Below, one piece after another: positions 28,663 to 36,232 of a DNA stretch of 56,369 bases. How positions within the stretch are numbered: the first letter of the stretch is position 1; each line of letters begins with the position of its first letter. The notes below the pieces were generated by a model, which was given only the letters and a program-made list of their open reading frames with translations, was not told where the DNA came from and did no database searches. Source of the stretch: Burkholderiales bacterium (GTDB lineage: Bacteria > Pseudomonadota > Gammaproteobacteria > Burkholderiales > Burkholderiaceae_C); the NCBI GenBank assembly GCA_016191995.1, contig JACPVA010000039.1, forward strand, positions 1 through 56,369, in the 5' to 3' direction. The translations under genes were made by a program, and so were the position numbers.

Positions 28663-29110
28663 CGCCGGGCGCCACCTGCGGGCCGATCGCCACGCATCGC
28701 GGCAGCGCCGCACGGGCCCCGCGGCCTGCGGCGGGGATTCGGGTCGGGCCGCCGGGCACCTCTTGGCTTGCCCTCGACATGCAGCGACAGTGCCTCGAGA
28801 CGTTCGGCCTCGATCTCACGGCCCAGGACGTCGCGAACTGCAAGCAGGGGTCACACGCCGCCCGTTTGGCGCAGCGGCGGTCGGCCTCCTCCGCGGGGCG
28901 GGTCGTGCCCGCCTCGACCGCCACCGCGGCCATCGCGTCACCACGCCCGCGCGGCCCGGGCTCGCCGCGCAGCGCGTGCACAATGCCGGGCCAGCAAAGG
29001 TCGCCGCCGCCCATCCGAGCGCCCTGCCCAGCACGGACCATGACCTTCGCGAACTGGCCTGACTCGATCTTGCCTGCGGTCGTGACGTCGACAACCCCGT
29101 TGGCTCGCTG
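28663..29110 (+). other. 448-base gap without a recognised gene
   Basis: I see no protein of recognisable kind on either strand, no strong hairpin with a T run and no repeat related to the 20-kb patch. Several short frames are open simply because the GC content is high. The gap separates the EpsG-like gene from the Gtr-like module and may hold that module's promoter, but no convincing -10/-35 pair stands out. Confidence 0.55.
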
Positions 29111-30571
29111 ATGCGAACCGCGTCGACGACATGGCCGCCACCGCTGCGCCTGCGCTGGGTACTGCCCGCGTGGCTGCTGGTCATGCTGACGGGCGCGGCG
29201 TTGATGATCCATCTGCCCCCGCTGCAGTCGCCCGACGAAGGCGCCCACATCGGACGCGCCTACCTGCTCGGGCATGGCCAGTGGCTGCTCGACCCGCCCG
29301 CGGCGTTCGACATCCACGGCGCCTCCGCGGTCCGCTTCGTCAGCTTTCGGGGTGAGCTCATCGACGCCACGCAGCGCCGTCCGATGTCCGGCGGCTGGGT
29401 CGATGCTGCACTGGCGAACTGGGGCCTGAACTACCTGGCCGACGGAGCGCGTCGGTCGGCGGGGCCCGCGGTCTGCCCGTCGACCTCGCCGGACGCCGCG
29501 CCATGGCAGGCGCAGTCCAAGATCTTCGTCGAATTGGCGGGCACGGGCTACTACTTGCCACTGGCCTACCTTCCGCATGCCGCCGGCCTGCGGATCGGCG
29601 AGGCGCTCGGTCTGTCGGTGGAGTCCAGTTACCGGTTGACGCGCTGGCTGGTCTTCGGACTCTTGGCGCTCGTGACGGTCCGGGCGTTCGCGATCTGGGT
29701 GCCTCCTGCGCCCATGCTCGCCTTGCTGATGTTGCCCGCCACGCTCTATCAGGTCCTCAGCCCGACGCTGGATGGCATCACGATGGCATCCTTCGTGCTG
29801 GCTCTGGCCTTCTGTGTCCGGGCCTGGCGCGATCGTATGCCGCTCGACTGGGGCGAATTGTCGATCGTCGGCGCCTGCCTGGCACTGGTGCTCTGCACCC
29901 GCCTGCAGATGCTGCCGCTGCTGTTGCTGCCGCTGGCGGTCGCCTGGCGCACGCGGTCACTCCGTTGTCTGGCGCTCGTCGTTGTCCTTGCCGTCGCCGT
30001 GCCGGCCTGGATCTGGTTCGCAGCGGTGACCACGGTCGATACGCGAGTCGTGCGGCCCGCCGGAACGCTGCACTATCTGCTGCACTACCTGACGTTTCCG
30101 GCCGAGTTCATGTCCCTGCTCGGTGCCACACTGGCGGACACCGGGACGCTGCGCTTTTACCTGTCGTCGTTCATCGGCAGGTTCGGGGCGGCAGACATCA
30201 AGCTGCCACTGGTCGCCTACTCGGCGATCTCGGCGCTGCTGCTCGCTGCGTGGTGGGGCGGCGCGCAGCGGATCGCGGACCGGGACGATGCCGTGCTGCG
30301 CGGCACGTTGCTGGTTGCCGCGATATCGAGTGCGCTGCTGACCTTTCTGGCCCTGCTCGCGGGCTGGACGCCGCAGCCGGCACAGCGGATCGAGGGCGTG
30401 CAGGGGCGATACCTGCTGATGCCGGCGATGCTCGCCGCGGTCGCGATCGCAGGCATCCATTCGATCCCGCGCTCGCGGCATCGGTGGGCCTACGCGGCCA
30501 GCACCGGAATCGCGGCGCTGGCCGTCGCCGCGATGCCCATCGCGCTGCAATCCCTCTGCGGCACGGATTGA
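29111..30571 (+). CDS. DUF2142-family polytopic membrane protein (GT-C-like)
   Basis: This 486-residue protein has about ten to twelve membrane segments. After the first segment comes 'LPPLQSPDEGAHIGRAYLL', the family's acidic P-D-E motif in the first extracytoplasmic loop, then 'GYYLPLAYLPHAAGLRIGE' and near the C-terminus 'RIEGVQGRYLLMPAMLA'. DUF2142 proteins resemble GT-C glycosyltransferases that use polyprenyl-phosphate sugars on the outside of the inner membrane. With the EmrE-like and GT2 genes that follow, it could be the transferase of a Gtr-like module; that is inference. Confidence 0.8.
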   Translation: MRTASTTWPPPLRLRWVLPAWLLVMLTGAALMIHLPPLQSPDEGAHIGRAYLLGHGQWLLDPPAAFDIHGASAVRFVSFRGELIDATQRRPMSGGWVDAALANWGLNYLADGARRSAGPAVCPSTSPDAAPWQAQSKIFVELAGTGYYLPLAYLPHAAGLRIGEALGLSVESSYRLTRWLVFGLLALVTVRAFAIWVPPAPMLALLMLPATLYQVLSPTLDGITMASFVLALAFCVRAWRDRMPLDWGELSIVGACLALVLCTRLQMLPLLLLPLAVAWRTRSLRCLALVVVLAVAVPAWIWFAAVTTVDTRVVRPAGTLHYLLHYLTFPAEFMSLLGATLADTGTLRFYLSSFIGRFGAADIKLPLVAYSAISALLLAAWWGGAQRIADRDDAVLRGTLLVAAISSALLTFLALLAGWTPQPAQRIEGVQGRYLLMPAMLAAVAIAGIHSIPRSRHRWAYAASTGIAALAVAAMPIALQSLCGTD

Positions 30572-30610
30572 CGCAGCCCGCACGCGAGTCGGCGGCCGCA
30601 ACGGGCGCTC

Positions 30611-30616
30611 TACAAT
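30611..30616 (+). promoter_or_regulatory. Candidate -10 box before the EmrE-like gene
   Basis: TACAAT matches five of six bases of the -10 consensus and lies 40 bases before the ATG at 30657 in an 85-base gap. I find no acceptable -35 box at 16-18 bases upstream, so this is only a candidate. Confidence 0.3.
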
Positions 30617-30656
30617 TTGGCCCTCGCCATGCGGCCTCGTCACGGAATCCCGACCG

Positions 30657-31010
30657 ATGCAGATCGTCCTGCTGGTCTGCTATGCATTCGGTCTGAGCGT
30701 CGGTCAGCTGCTCTTCAAGATGGCGGCGATGTCGGTACAGCGGCCTGCCTCCTGGACGGCCTCGTGGCTGCTGAGGCTGCTGCTCGACCCCTACTTCGTT
30801 GCCGCCGCGGTCCTCTACGTCGGGCTGTCGCTGCTGTGGGTCTGGATGCTGAGCTTCATCCCGTTGTCGCGGGCCTATCCCTTCGTCGCCCTGTCGATCC
30901 TGCTCACGCCGCTGTGGGGCCATCTTCTGTTCGGCGAGGCGCTGGGCAAGGACTACCTCCTCGGTCTGGTACTGATCGTCGCCGGCCTGCTGCTCGTCGT
31001 CCACCGATGA
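30657..31010 (+). CDS. Small EmrE/ArnE-like membrane transporter (EamA/SMR family)
   Basis: The 117-residue protein has four membrane segments and small-multidrug-resistance features: 'LSVGQLLFKMAAM' early, and 'IPLSRAYPFVALSILLTPLW' followed by 'GHLLFGEALGKDYLLGLVLI', the ArnE/ArnF-like second half. Related proteins flip undecaprenyl-phosphate sugars across the inner membrane. Its stop overlaps the start of the GT2 gene, which fits a synthase-flippase pair. Confidence 0.85.
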   Translation: MQIVLLVCYAFGLSVGQLLFKMAAMSVQRPASWTASWLLRLLLDPYFVAAAVLYVGLSLLWVWMLSFIPLSRAYPFVALSILLTPLWGHLLFGEALGKDYLLGLVLIVAGLLLVVHR

Positions 31011-31720
31011 CCGTGACGGGCCCGGGTGCGGCCGAGGCCATCGACGTGCGCTCGGCCTGGATCGTGATCGCCGCGTACAACGAGGCCGAGCATGTGGGCG
31101 AAGTCGTGCAAGACCTGCGGCAGCGATATCCGAACATCGTCGTCGTCGACGACGGCTCGAGCGACGCCACGGGTGATCGAGCCCGCGACGCGGGCGCGAT
31201 CGTCGTGCGTCACATGGTCAATCTCGGGCAGGGTGCCGCGGTGCAGACCGGCATTAGCTTCGCCCTCCGGCGCGGCGCCTGCTTCATCGTCACCTTCGAT
31301 GCCGATGGCCAGCACGCGAGCGACGACGTCGCCCGACTGCTCGCCCCGCTCCACGATGGCCAGGCCGATATCGTCTGCGGCAGCCGATTCCTCGGCGCGA
31401 CGATCGACGCGCCACCGCTGCGGCGTCCGGCGCTCAGGCTTGCCGCGCTGCTGACGCGCCTGACGACCGGCCTGAGGGTGACCGACGCCCACAACGGCCT
31501 GCGCGCGATGACACGAAACTGCGCGCAGCAAGTCCGCATCCGCCAGGACCGCATGGCACATGCGTCGGAGATCGTGCGCGAGGTCGCTCGCCTGCGGCTT
31601 CGGCTCTCGGAGGTGCCGGTGACGATCCGCTATACAGAATACTCGCTGCGCAAGGGCCAGGGTCTGCTCAGCGGCCTGCGAATTCTGTTCGATCTGCTCC
31701 TGAGCCGGCTGTACCGATGA
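31007..31720 (+). CDS. GT2 glycosyltransferase, dolichol-phosphate mannosyltransferase-like
   Basis: The 237-residue enzyme has 'IVIAAYNEAEHVGEVVQDL', 'VVDDGSSDATGDRARDAGA', 'NLGQGAAVQTGISFALRRGA' and the metal-binding 'TFDADGQHASDD', all typical of DPM1/GtrB-like enzymes that make polyprenyl-phosphate sugars. 'DAHNGLRAMTR' follows as expected. It ends near residue 237, so it lacks the two C-terminal membrane segments of GtrB. The DUF2304 protein encoded next, coupled by ATGA, may supply the membrane anchor. Confidence 0.9.
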   Translation: MTVTGPGAAEAIDVRSAWIVIAAYNEAEHVGEVVQDLRQRYPNIVVVDDGSSDATGDRARDAGAIVVRHMVNLGQGAAVQTGISFALRRGACFIVTFDADGQHASDDVARLLAPLHDGQADIVCGSRFLGATIDAPPLRRPALRLAALLTRLTTGLRVTDAHNGLRAMTRNCAQQVRIRQDRMAHASEIVREVARLRLRLSEVPVTIRYTEYSLRKGQGLLSGLRILFDLLLSRLYR

Positions 31721-32151
31721 GCGCCCAGCTGATCCTCAGTGCCGCGCTGCTGCTCATCGTCGTCTACGCGGGTTCCCAGCTGCGCAGCTCCCCGCTGGTA
31801 GGGGTCGTGTCGATGCTGGCTTCGGCAACGGGCAACTACCTCGTGTGGTTTCCCGGTCAGGCCAATGCCATCGCGCATGCGCTGGGCATCGGCCGCGGGG
31901 CCGACCTGCTGATGTACTGCTGGGTCGTGATCAGCATGGCGATCCTGCTGAACCTGCATTTCAAGCGTCGCAGCGACCGTGAGCTGCTCACCATGCTGAT
32001 ACGCGCCTCGGCAATCGCCGAAGCGGAGCGTGATCTGCGGTCGGATCCGGGCGAGGAGGCTCAGCCGCTCCGCGCACGGCGGCCTCGCGTTCAGCCGCCC
32101 GCTCGAACGCGCTCGCGCGCAGCCCCCGTTTCGTCGCGCAGGATGCCGTAG
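31717..32151 (+). CDS. DUF2304 membrane protein
   Basis: The 144-residue protein has three hydrophobic segments (about 3-20, 28-45 and 65-82), then 'NLHFKRRSDRELLTMLIRAS', a charged helix typical of DUF2304, and an Arg/Pro-rich tail. DUF2304 genes often sit beside DPM1-like glycosyltransferases; the function is unknown, perhaps as a membrane partner. The last 61 bases overlap, tail to tail, the end of the radical-SAM gene on the other strand, and the C-terminal tail looks like sequence forced by that overlap. Confidence 0.75.
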   Translation: MSAQLILSAALLLIVVYAGSQLRSSPLVGVVSMLASATGNYLVWFPGQANAIAHALGIGRGADLLMYCWVVISMAILLNLHFKRRSDRELLTMLIRASAIAEAERDLRSDPGEEAQPLRARRPRVQPPARTRSRAAPVSSRRMP

Positions 32152-33842
32152 GAGTACGTGTTGAAGCCGTCGCCGTCGCGGCCGGCGCGCTTGTACAGCA
32201 GGAAGCAGTGCCAGTGCTGCGCAGCATACTGAACGAACTGGGCCCAGCGGATACCTCGCATGCCGTGGCGGCGATAGGTCCGATAGATCCGCAGGTAGTC
32301 ACCGCCGAGGCCGGCGAGCTCACCTTCGCGGGACATCGCCCGCGCGAGCCGCCAGGCGACGATCAGCGCCGCGGCCTGGGCGGCCAGACGCTGCGACCAT
32401 CCTGGTGGCTTCCTGCGTTGCGCCCGGCGCGCCCAGCGATCCCTGAACGGGGCCGACGACGCCCAGCTGCCGAATAGCCGCTCGAAGTAGGGCTCGGGCT
32501 CGTAGAGCCGACGCACCAGGCGCAGGTAGCCCGCGCGCAGCTCGGTGCTGCTCATCTGCCTGGGCTCGAAGTTGCAGTCGGCGTCGTCGAGTCGCAGTCG
32601 GCCTTCGCGGCGCAGCCGCTCGTACAGCGGCGTCGACGGGATCGCGGTGAGGATACCGACCACCGCCCTGGCGATCCGGGTTTCGCGGATGAATGCGAAC
32701 TGGCGATCGAAGATCGTCGTGTCGTCGCTGTCGAAGCCGACCATGAATCCGGCGGTCACGTTCAACCCGGCATCGCGGACGCGGGCGATCTTGTCCTGCA
32801 GGCTGTCGCCCCGCATGTTCTGGACCTTGCGCACCTCGGCCAGGGATTCCGTGCTCGGGCTCTCGATGCCGATGAACACGGACGTGAAGTTCGCCTCGTG
32901 CATCAGCGCCAGCAGTTCGGGTTCGTCGGCCAGGTTGATCGAGGCCTCGGTCACCAACTCGAGCGGATAGCCGTTGTCGGCCTGCCATCGGACCAGCGCC
33001 ACCAGCAGTTCGCGCGCCGACTTCTTGTTGCCGATGAAGTTGTCGTCGACCAGGTTGACGACGCGGAAGCCCACACGGCGAAGCGCCTCGAGCTCCTCGA
33101 TCAGCTGGGCCGGGGTCTTGGTGCGCGGCGTGCGGCCGAACAGGGTGATGATGTCGCAGAACTCGCACAAAAACGGGCATCCGCGCGAGAACTGGATCGT
33201 CGCCGAGCGATAGCGGGCCGCCTGCAGCAGGTCGAAGCGTGGCACCGGTAGGCTCTTCATATCGGTGCGCTCGGACTGCTCGTAAACCGTCCGATACGCC
33301 TCGCCGCGCGCCACGGCCTGCAGGAAGCGGGGCCAGGTGACGTCCGCCTCGCCGACGAAGACCACGTCGCAGAGGCCGTCGAAGAAGGCCTGGTCCACGC
33401 TGACGTAGGGGCCGCCGACCAGCACCAGTCCTGGATGGTCCCGCAGCGCAACCAGGATCTGCCGGATGCGCCGGCGCTGAACGATCATGCCCGTGACGCC
33501 GACGATGTCGAAGGTTCGCAGCCGCTCGAAGTCGATGGCGTCGACGTTCTCGTCCAGCAGTTCGATCGTGTGCGGCCCGGGCACCAGCGCCGCCAGCAGC
33601 GGCAGCGCACCGCCGGTGCCCTCGGCGCGAACCCGTCCGGGCAGAAGCGGCAGGTAGAAGTCGTATCCGAAGTACGAGGGATCGAACTTCGGATTGATCA
33701 GCGCGATGCGCAGCGGCCGCCCCTGCGCGCCAGGTATCGACGCCGACCCGAAAGCCCCGGACCGCTCGCGCGGCCGAAACTCGTGACCGGCCGCCAGTGC
33801 CGGGCGAGGTGCCACATCGACCGTCATCGCCTGTTCCGCCAT
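32091..33842 (-). CDS. B12-binding radical SAM protein (DUF4070 type, HpnP-like)
   Basis: The 583-residue protein has a cobalamin-binding-like domain (about 45-180; 'IALINPKFDPSYFGYDFYLP', 'IELLDENVDAIDF', 'VGVTGMIVQRRRIRQIL') and a radical SAM core with Cys222, Cys226 and Cys229 in 'SRGCPFLCEFCDI', then 'VNLVDDNFIGNKK' and 'FIGIESPSTESL'. The C-terminal part has 'YEPEPYFERLF', as in DUF4070 proteins. The whole layout closely resembles the hopanoid C2-methylase HpnP, but no hopanoid genes are nearby and the last ~90 residues look different, so the substrate is unknown. It lies 115 bases after the cyclophilin gene and could be the end of the secretion operon. Confidence 0.82.
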   Translation of the reverse strand: MAEQAMTVDVAPRPALAAGHEFRPRERSGAFGSASIPGAQGRPLRIALINPKFDPSYFGYDFYLPLLPGRVRAEGTGGALPLLAALVPGPHTIELLDENVDAIDFERLRTFDIVGVTGMIVQRRRIRQILVALRDHPGLVLVGGPYVSVDQAFFDGLCDVVFVGEADVTWPRFLQAVARGEAYRTVYEQSERTDMKSLPVPRFDLLQAARYRSATIQFSRGCPFLCEFCDIITLFGRTPRTKTPAQLIEELEALRRVGFRVVNLVDDNFIGNKKSARELLVALVRWQADNGYPLELVTEASINLADEPELLALMHEANFTSVFIGIESPSTESLAEVRKVQNMRGDSLQDKIARVRDAGLNVTAGFMVGFDSDDTTIFDRQFAFIRETRIARAVVGILTAIPSTPLYERLRREGRLRLDDADCNFEPRQMSSTELRAGYLRLVRRLYEPEPYFERLFGSWASSAPFRDRWARRAQRRKPPGWSQRLAAQAAALIVAWRLARAMSREGELAGLGGDYLRIYRTYRRHGMRGIRWAQFVQYAAQHWHCFLLYKRAGRDGDGFNTYSYGILRDETGAARERVRAGG

Positions 33843-33957
33843 CGGATTCCTCTTCGTGCCCTGTTGCCTCAGCCTCGGGACGCCGACACACCGTTCCGCA
33901 TCGCTTCGTTGCCTGATCGCCGACGTCCTCGGCACGCCGTGATGCGGCGATCGCACG

Positions 33958-34842
33958 TCAGCGCGTCTGCGTCACCAGCGTCATCAGCACGTCGTCGACC
34001 GGCAGCGACGGAAACTCGCTGCTGAAGGTCAGCACGGGGACGCTCCCGATCTGGTCGACAACTTCGAGGCCCTCGACGACACGACCGAAAACCGCGTAGC
34101 CCGGCAGGGTGTCGCTGACGCGGTCGAAGCCAGGGTTGTCGATCAGGTTGATGTAGAACTGCGCCGTCGCGGAATCGGGCTCCGACGTGCGCGCCATCGC
34201 GATCGTGCCGCGCAGGTTCTTCAGCCCGTTGTCCGACTCGAGCGCGATCGGGCTGAAGAGAGCAGCCCGCAAAGCCTTGTCGCTCCCGTACTGCCCGCCC
34301 TGCGCGATGCGTTCCGGCAGCACACGGTGGAAGATCGTCCCGGTGTAGAAGCCGGCGTTGACGTAGCGGATGAAGTTCAAGGCCGTCACCGGGGCAGCCA
34401 CCGGGTCGAGCTCGACCGTGAAGCTGCCCGAGCGGCTGGTCTGCGAGACGGAGAAGGCGACCCTCGGCGCCGGCACTGCGACCTGGATGCGACCGAGCTC
34501 CTGCCCCTGCGCATCGCGCATGCGCAAGGTCAACGCCCCGACGCCCTCGACCGCACAGGTGTAGGAAGCCTGGTAACTCAGTGTCGCCCCGCTGCGTCTG
34601 GGATCCTTGCACGCGGCGTCGGCGTCCAGCGCCAGGTCCGGTGCGTCCAGCCCCGAGCCCGAGACCGTCAGGGTCATCGTGCGGCCGAATGCCACATTCG
34701 TCGCCGTCAGGTTGCTCACCGTCGGTCCGTCACCTCCGCCGCCACCACAGCCCGCCATCGCCAGTCCGATCAGCAGGCAGGAGCCGATCGTCGTTCCAGC
34801 GGACGGCTCGTGCCGACCCACACGCCCAGACGGCCGAATCAT
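33958..34842 (-). CDS. Lipoprotein cyclophilin-type peptidyl-prolyl isomerase with an N-terminal Ig-like domain
   Basis: The 294-residue protein has a lipoprotein signal (hydrophobic stretch, then lipobox 'LAMAGC' near residue 32). Residues 40-125 look like an Ig-like or cadherin-like domain ('VSNLTATNVAFGRTMTLTVS'). Residues 130-294 are a cyclophilin domain: 'SGSFTVELDPVAAPVTALNF', 'FHRVLPERIAQGGQYG' with the catalytic Arg, 'IAMARTSEPDSATAQFYINL' and 'FGRVVEGLEVVDQIGS'. It is coupled by ATGA to the TolC gene of the type I exporter, so it probably helps fold the exported protein in the periplasm or at the outer membrane. Confidence 0.87.
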   Translation of the reverse strand: MIRPSGRVGRHEPSAGTTIGSCLLIGLAMAGCGGGGGDGPTVSNLTATNVAFGRTMTLTVSGSGLDAPDLALDADAACKDPRRSGATLSYQASYTCAVEGVGALTLRMRDAQGQELGRIQVAVPAPRVAFSVSQTSRSGSFTVELDPVAAPVTALNFIRYVNAGFYTGTIFHRVLPERIAQGGQYGSDKALRAALFSPIALESDNGLKNLRGTIAMARTSEPDSATAQFYINLIDNPGFDRVSDTLPGYAVFGRVVEGLEVVDQIGSVPVLTFSSEFPSLPVDDVLMTLVTQTR

Positions 34843-36230
34843 CGCTTTGCCTCCTCCTGCGCAGCACTGACCCCGGTCAGCCATGCGCGGTCGATGTCCG
34901 TCACTATCTCCAGCGGTGCCAGACCGGCCCGCAACTGCAAGCGCGCGCGCGCCTGAAGGTGGTCCAACCGCGCCTGAAGCAGCTGGCGCTCGACCTCGAC
35001 CAGGGCCGAACGCACGTCGGCCACCTCGGCAGTCGTGCCCAGCCCTTCCTCGAGCGACCGCTGTGCGCCGCGCAGCGTCACGACACTGCTGCGAAGCGTC
35101 TCGTCGAGGCCACGCACGCGAGCTTCGGCACCGCGCATCGCCTGCCAGTACCTGTTGACGTCGAGCAGCAGCTCCTCGCGTTCGCGCCTGAGCTCCTCCT
35201 CGGCTTGCATCTGGCGCGACAGCGCCTGCCGCACCGAGGCATCGACGCCGCCGCCACTGTACAGCGGCATCGTGAACTGCACGCCAAAGGAGCGCAAGCT
35301 CGTCGTCTGCCCGATATTGGCCGTGCTGTCGCTCTCGGCTCGCGACAAGCTGCCCACCGCGTCCAGCCGCGGCAGGTGTCCGGCATATTGCCGGCGCACC
35401 GCCGCACGCGCCACGTCCACTGCGCGCTCGCTCTGGCGCAGCCGCGGGCTCCACTGCAGCGCCAGGGCGATCCATCCGTCGAGGTCGTCGGGCTGCAACG
35501 GCACCGGCAGCAACGCCTGGGGCAGCGCCGGTACCGAAGCATCGTACAGCCCGGTCAGCCGCGTGATCGCATCCCGCGCCACGGCAAGCTGGCGGTCAGC
35601 CTCGACCAGTCGACCACGACCGACCTCGAGTGCCGCGCGCGCTTGCGCCAGCTGGACCTGCGTGCCCTCGCCCTGCGTCGTCCGCCGCTGCGTCTGCCCG
35701 AGCTTGACCTGCAGCGCATCGACCTGGACGACGAGCTGCCGTCGAGTCTCCTGCGCCGCCGCCAGCTGCAGGTAGGCGCCCGCAAGGCGCTCGACCAGGT
35801 CCAGCGCGTCGGCGCGGAACTGCTCCTGCGCCGCGGCCGTCTGCGCCTGCGCCTGCGACACACCGGCCATACCGTCGTAGTTCAGCAGCGGCATGCGAAT
35901 CGTCAGGCTGGCCTGGGGCGAAGCGTATTCAAGCCGGGTCTGCACGTCCTGTCCGAGCGCGTTCGGAAATCGGCGCGTCCCCTCGACATCCGCGGTGGAC
36001 GCGCTCAGCGTCACCGCCGGCAACAGCGAGGCGCGCGCGATCGGCTCGTTCTGTCGCGCGGCCTCCAGTGCGTGCGCCGCCGCGCGGTAGGCGGGGTCGT
36101 GGTTCAGTGCGGCCGCGAACGCGGCACCCAGGCGCAGCGCGTCGGCCGCCGAGGGCAACGGCAGGAGCAGCGCGGCGGCGGCGAGAATCGTCGCGGCCGG
36201 ACCGCGCCCAGGGATGCGCGAGCAGCACAT
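34839..36230 (-). CDS. TolC-family outer-membrane channel of the type I secretion system
   Basis: This 463-residue protein has a signal peptide ('ATILAAAALLLPLPSAADA') followed by two homologous halves rich in heptad helices. 'LRLGAAFAAALNHDPAYRAA' starts the first half, and 'LDGWIALALQWSPRLRQSE' the second. The 'SLTIRMPLLNYDGMAGVSQA' and 'VQFTMPLYSGGGVDASVRQA' segments are the paired beta-strand regions of TolC proteins. It lies two bases downstream of the HlyD gene and completes the exporter. Confidence 0.92.
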   Translation of the reverse strand: MCCSRIPGRGPAATILAAAALLLPLPSAADALRLGAAFAAALNHDPAYRAAAHALEAARQNEPIARASLLPAVTLSASTADVEGTRRFPNALGQDVQTRLEYASPQASLTIRMPLLNYDGMAGVSQAQAQTAAAQEQFRADALDLVERLAGAYLQLAAAQETRRQLVVQVDALQVKLGQTQRRTTQGEGTQVQLAQARAALEVGRGRLVEADRQLAVARDAITRLTGLYDASVPALPQALLPVPLQPDDLDGWIALALQWSPRLRQSERAVDVARAAVRRQYAGHLPRLDAVGSLSRAESDSTANIGQTTSLRSFGVQFTMPLYSGGGVDASVRQALSRQMQAEEELRREREELLLDVNRYWQAMRGAEARVRGLDETLRSSVVTLRGAQRSLEEGLGTTAEVADVRSALVEVERQLLQARLDHLQARARLQLRAGLAPLEIVTDIDRAWLTGVSAAQEEAKR

Positions 36231-36232
36231 CC

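Noticed and set aside
28663-29110. A decayed gene in the gap before the DUF2142 gene
   Set aside because: Short frames exist on both strands, but none shows a family pattern or a continuous coding signal.
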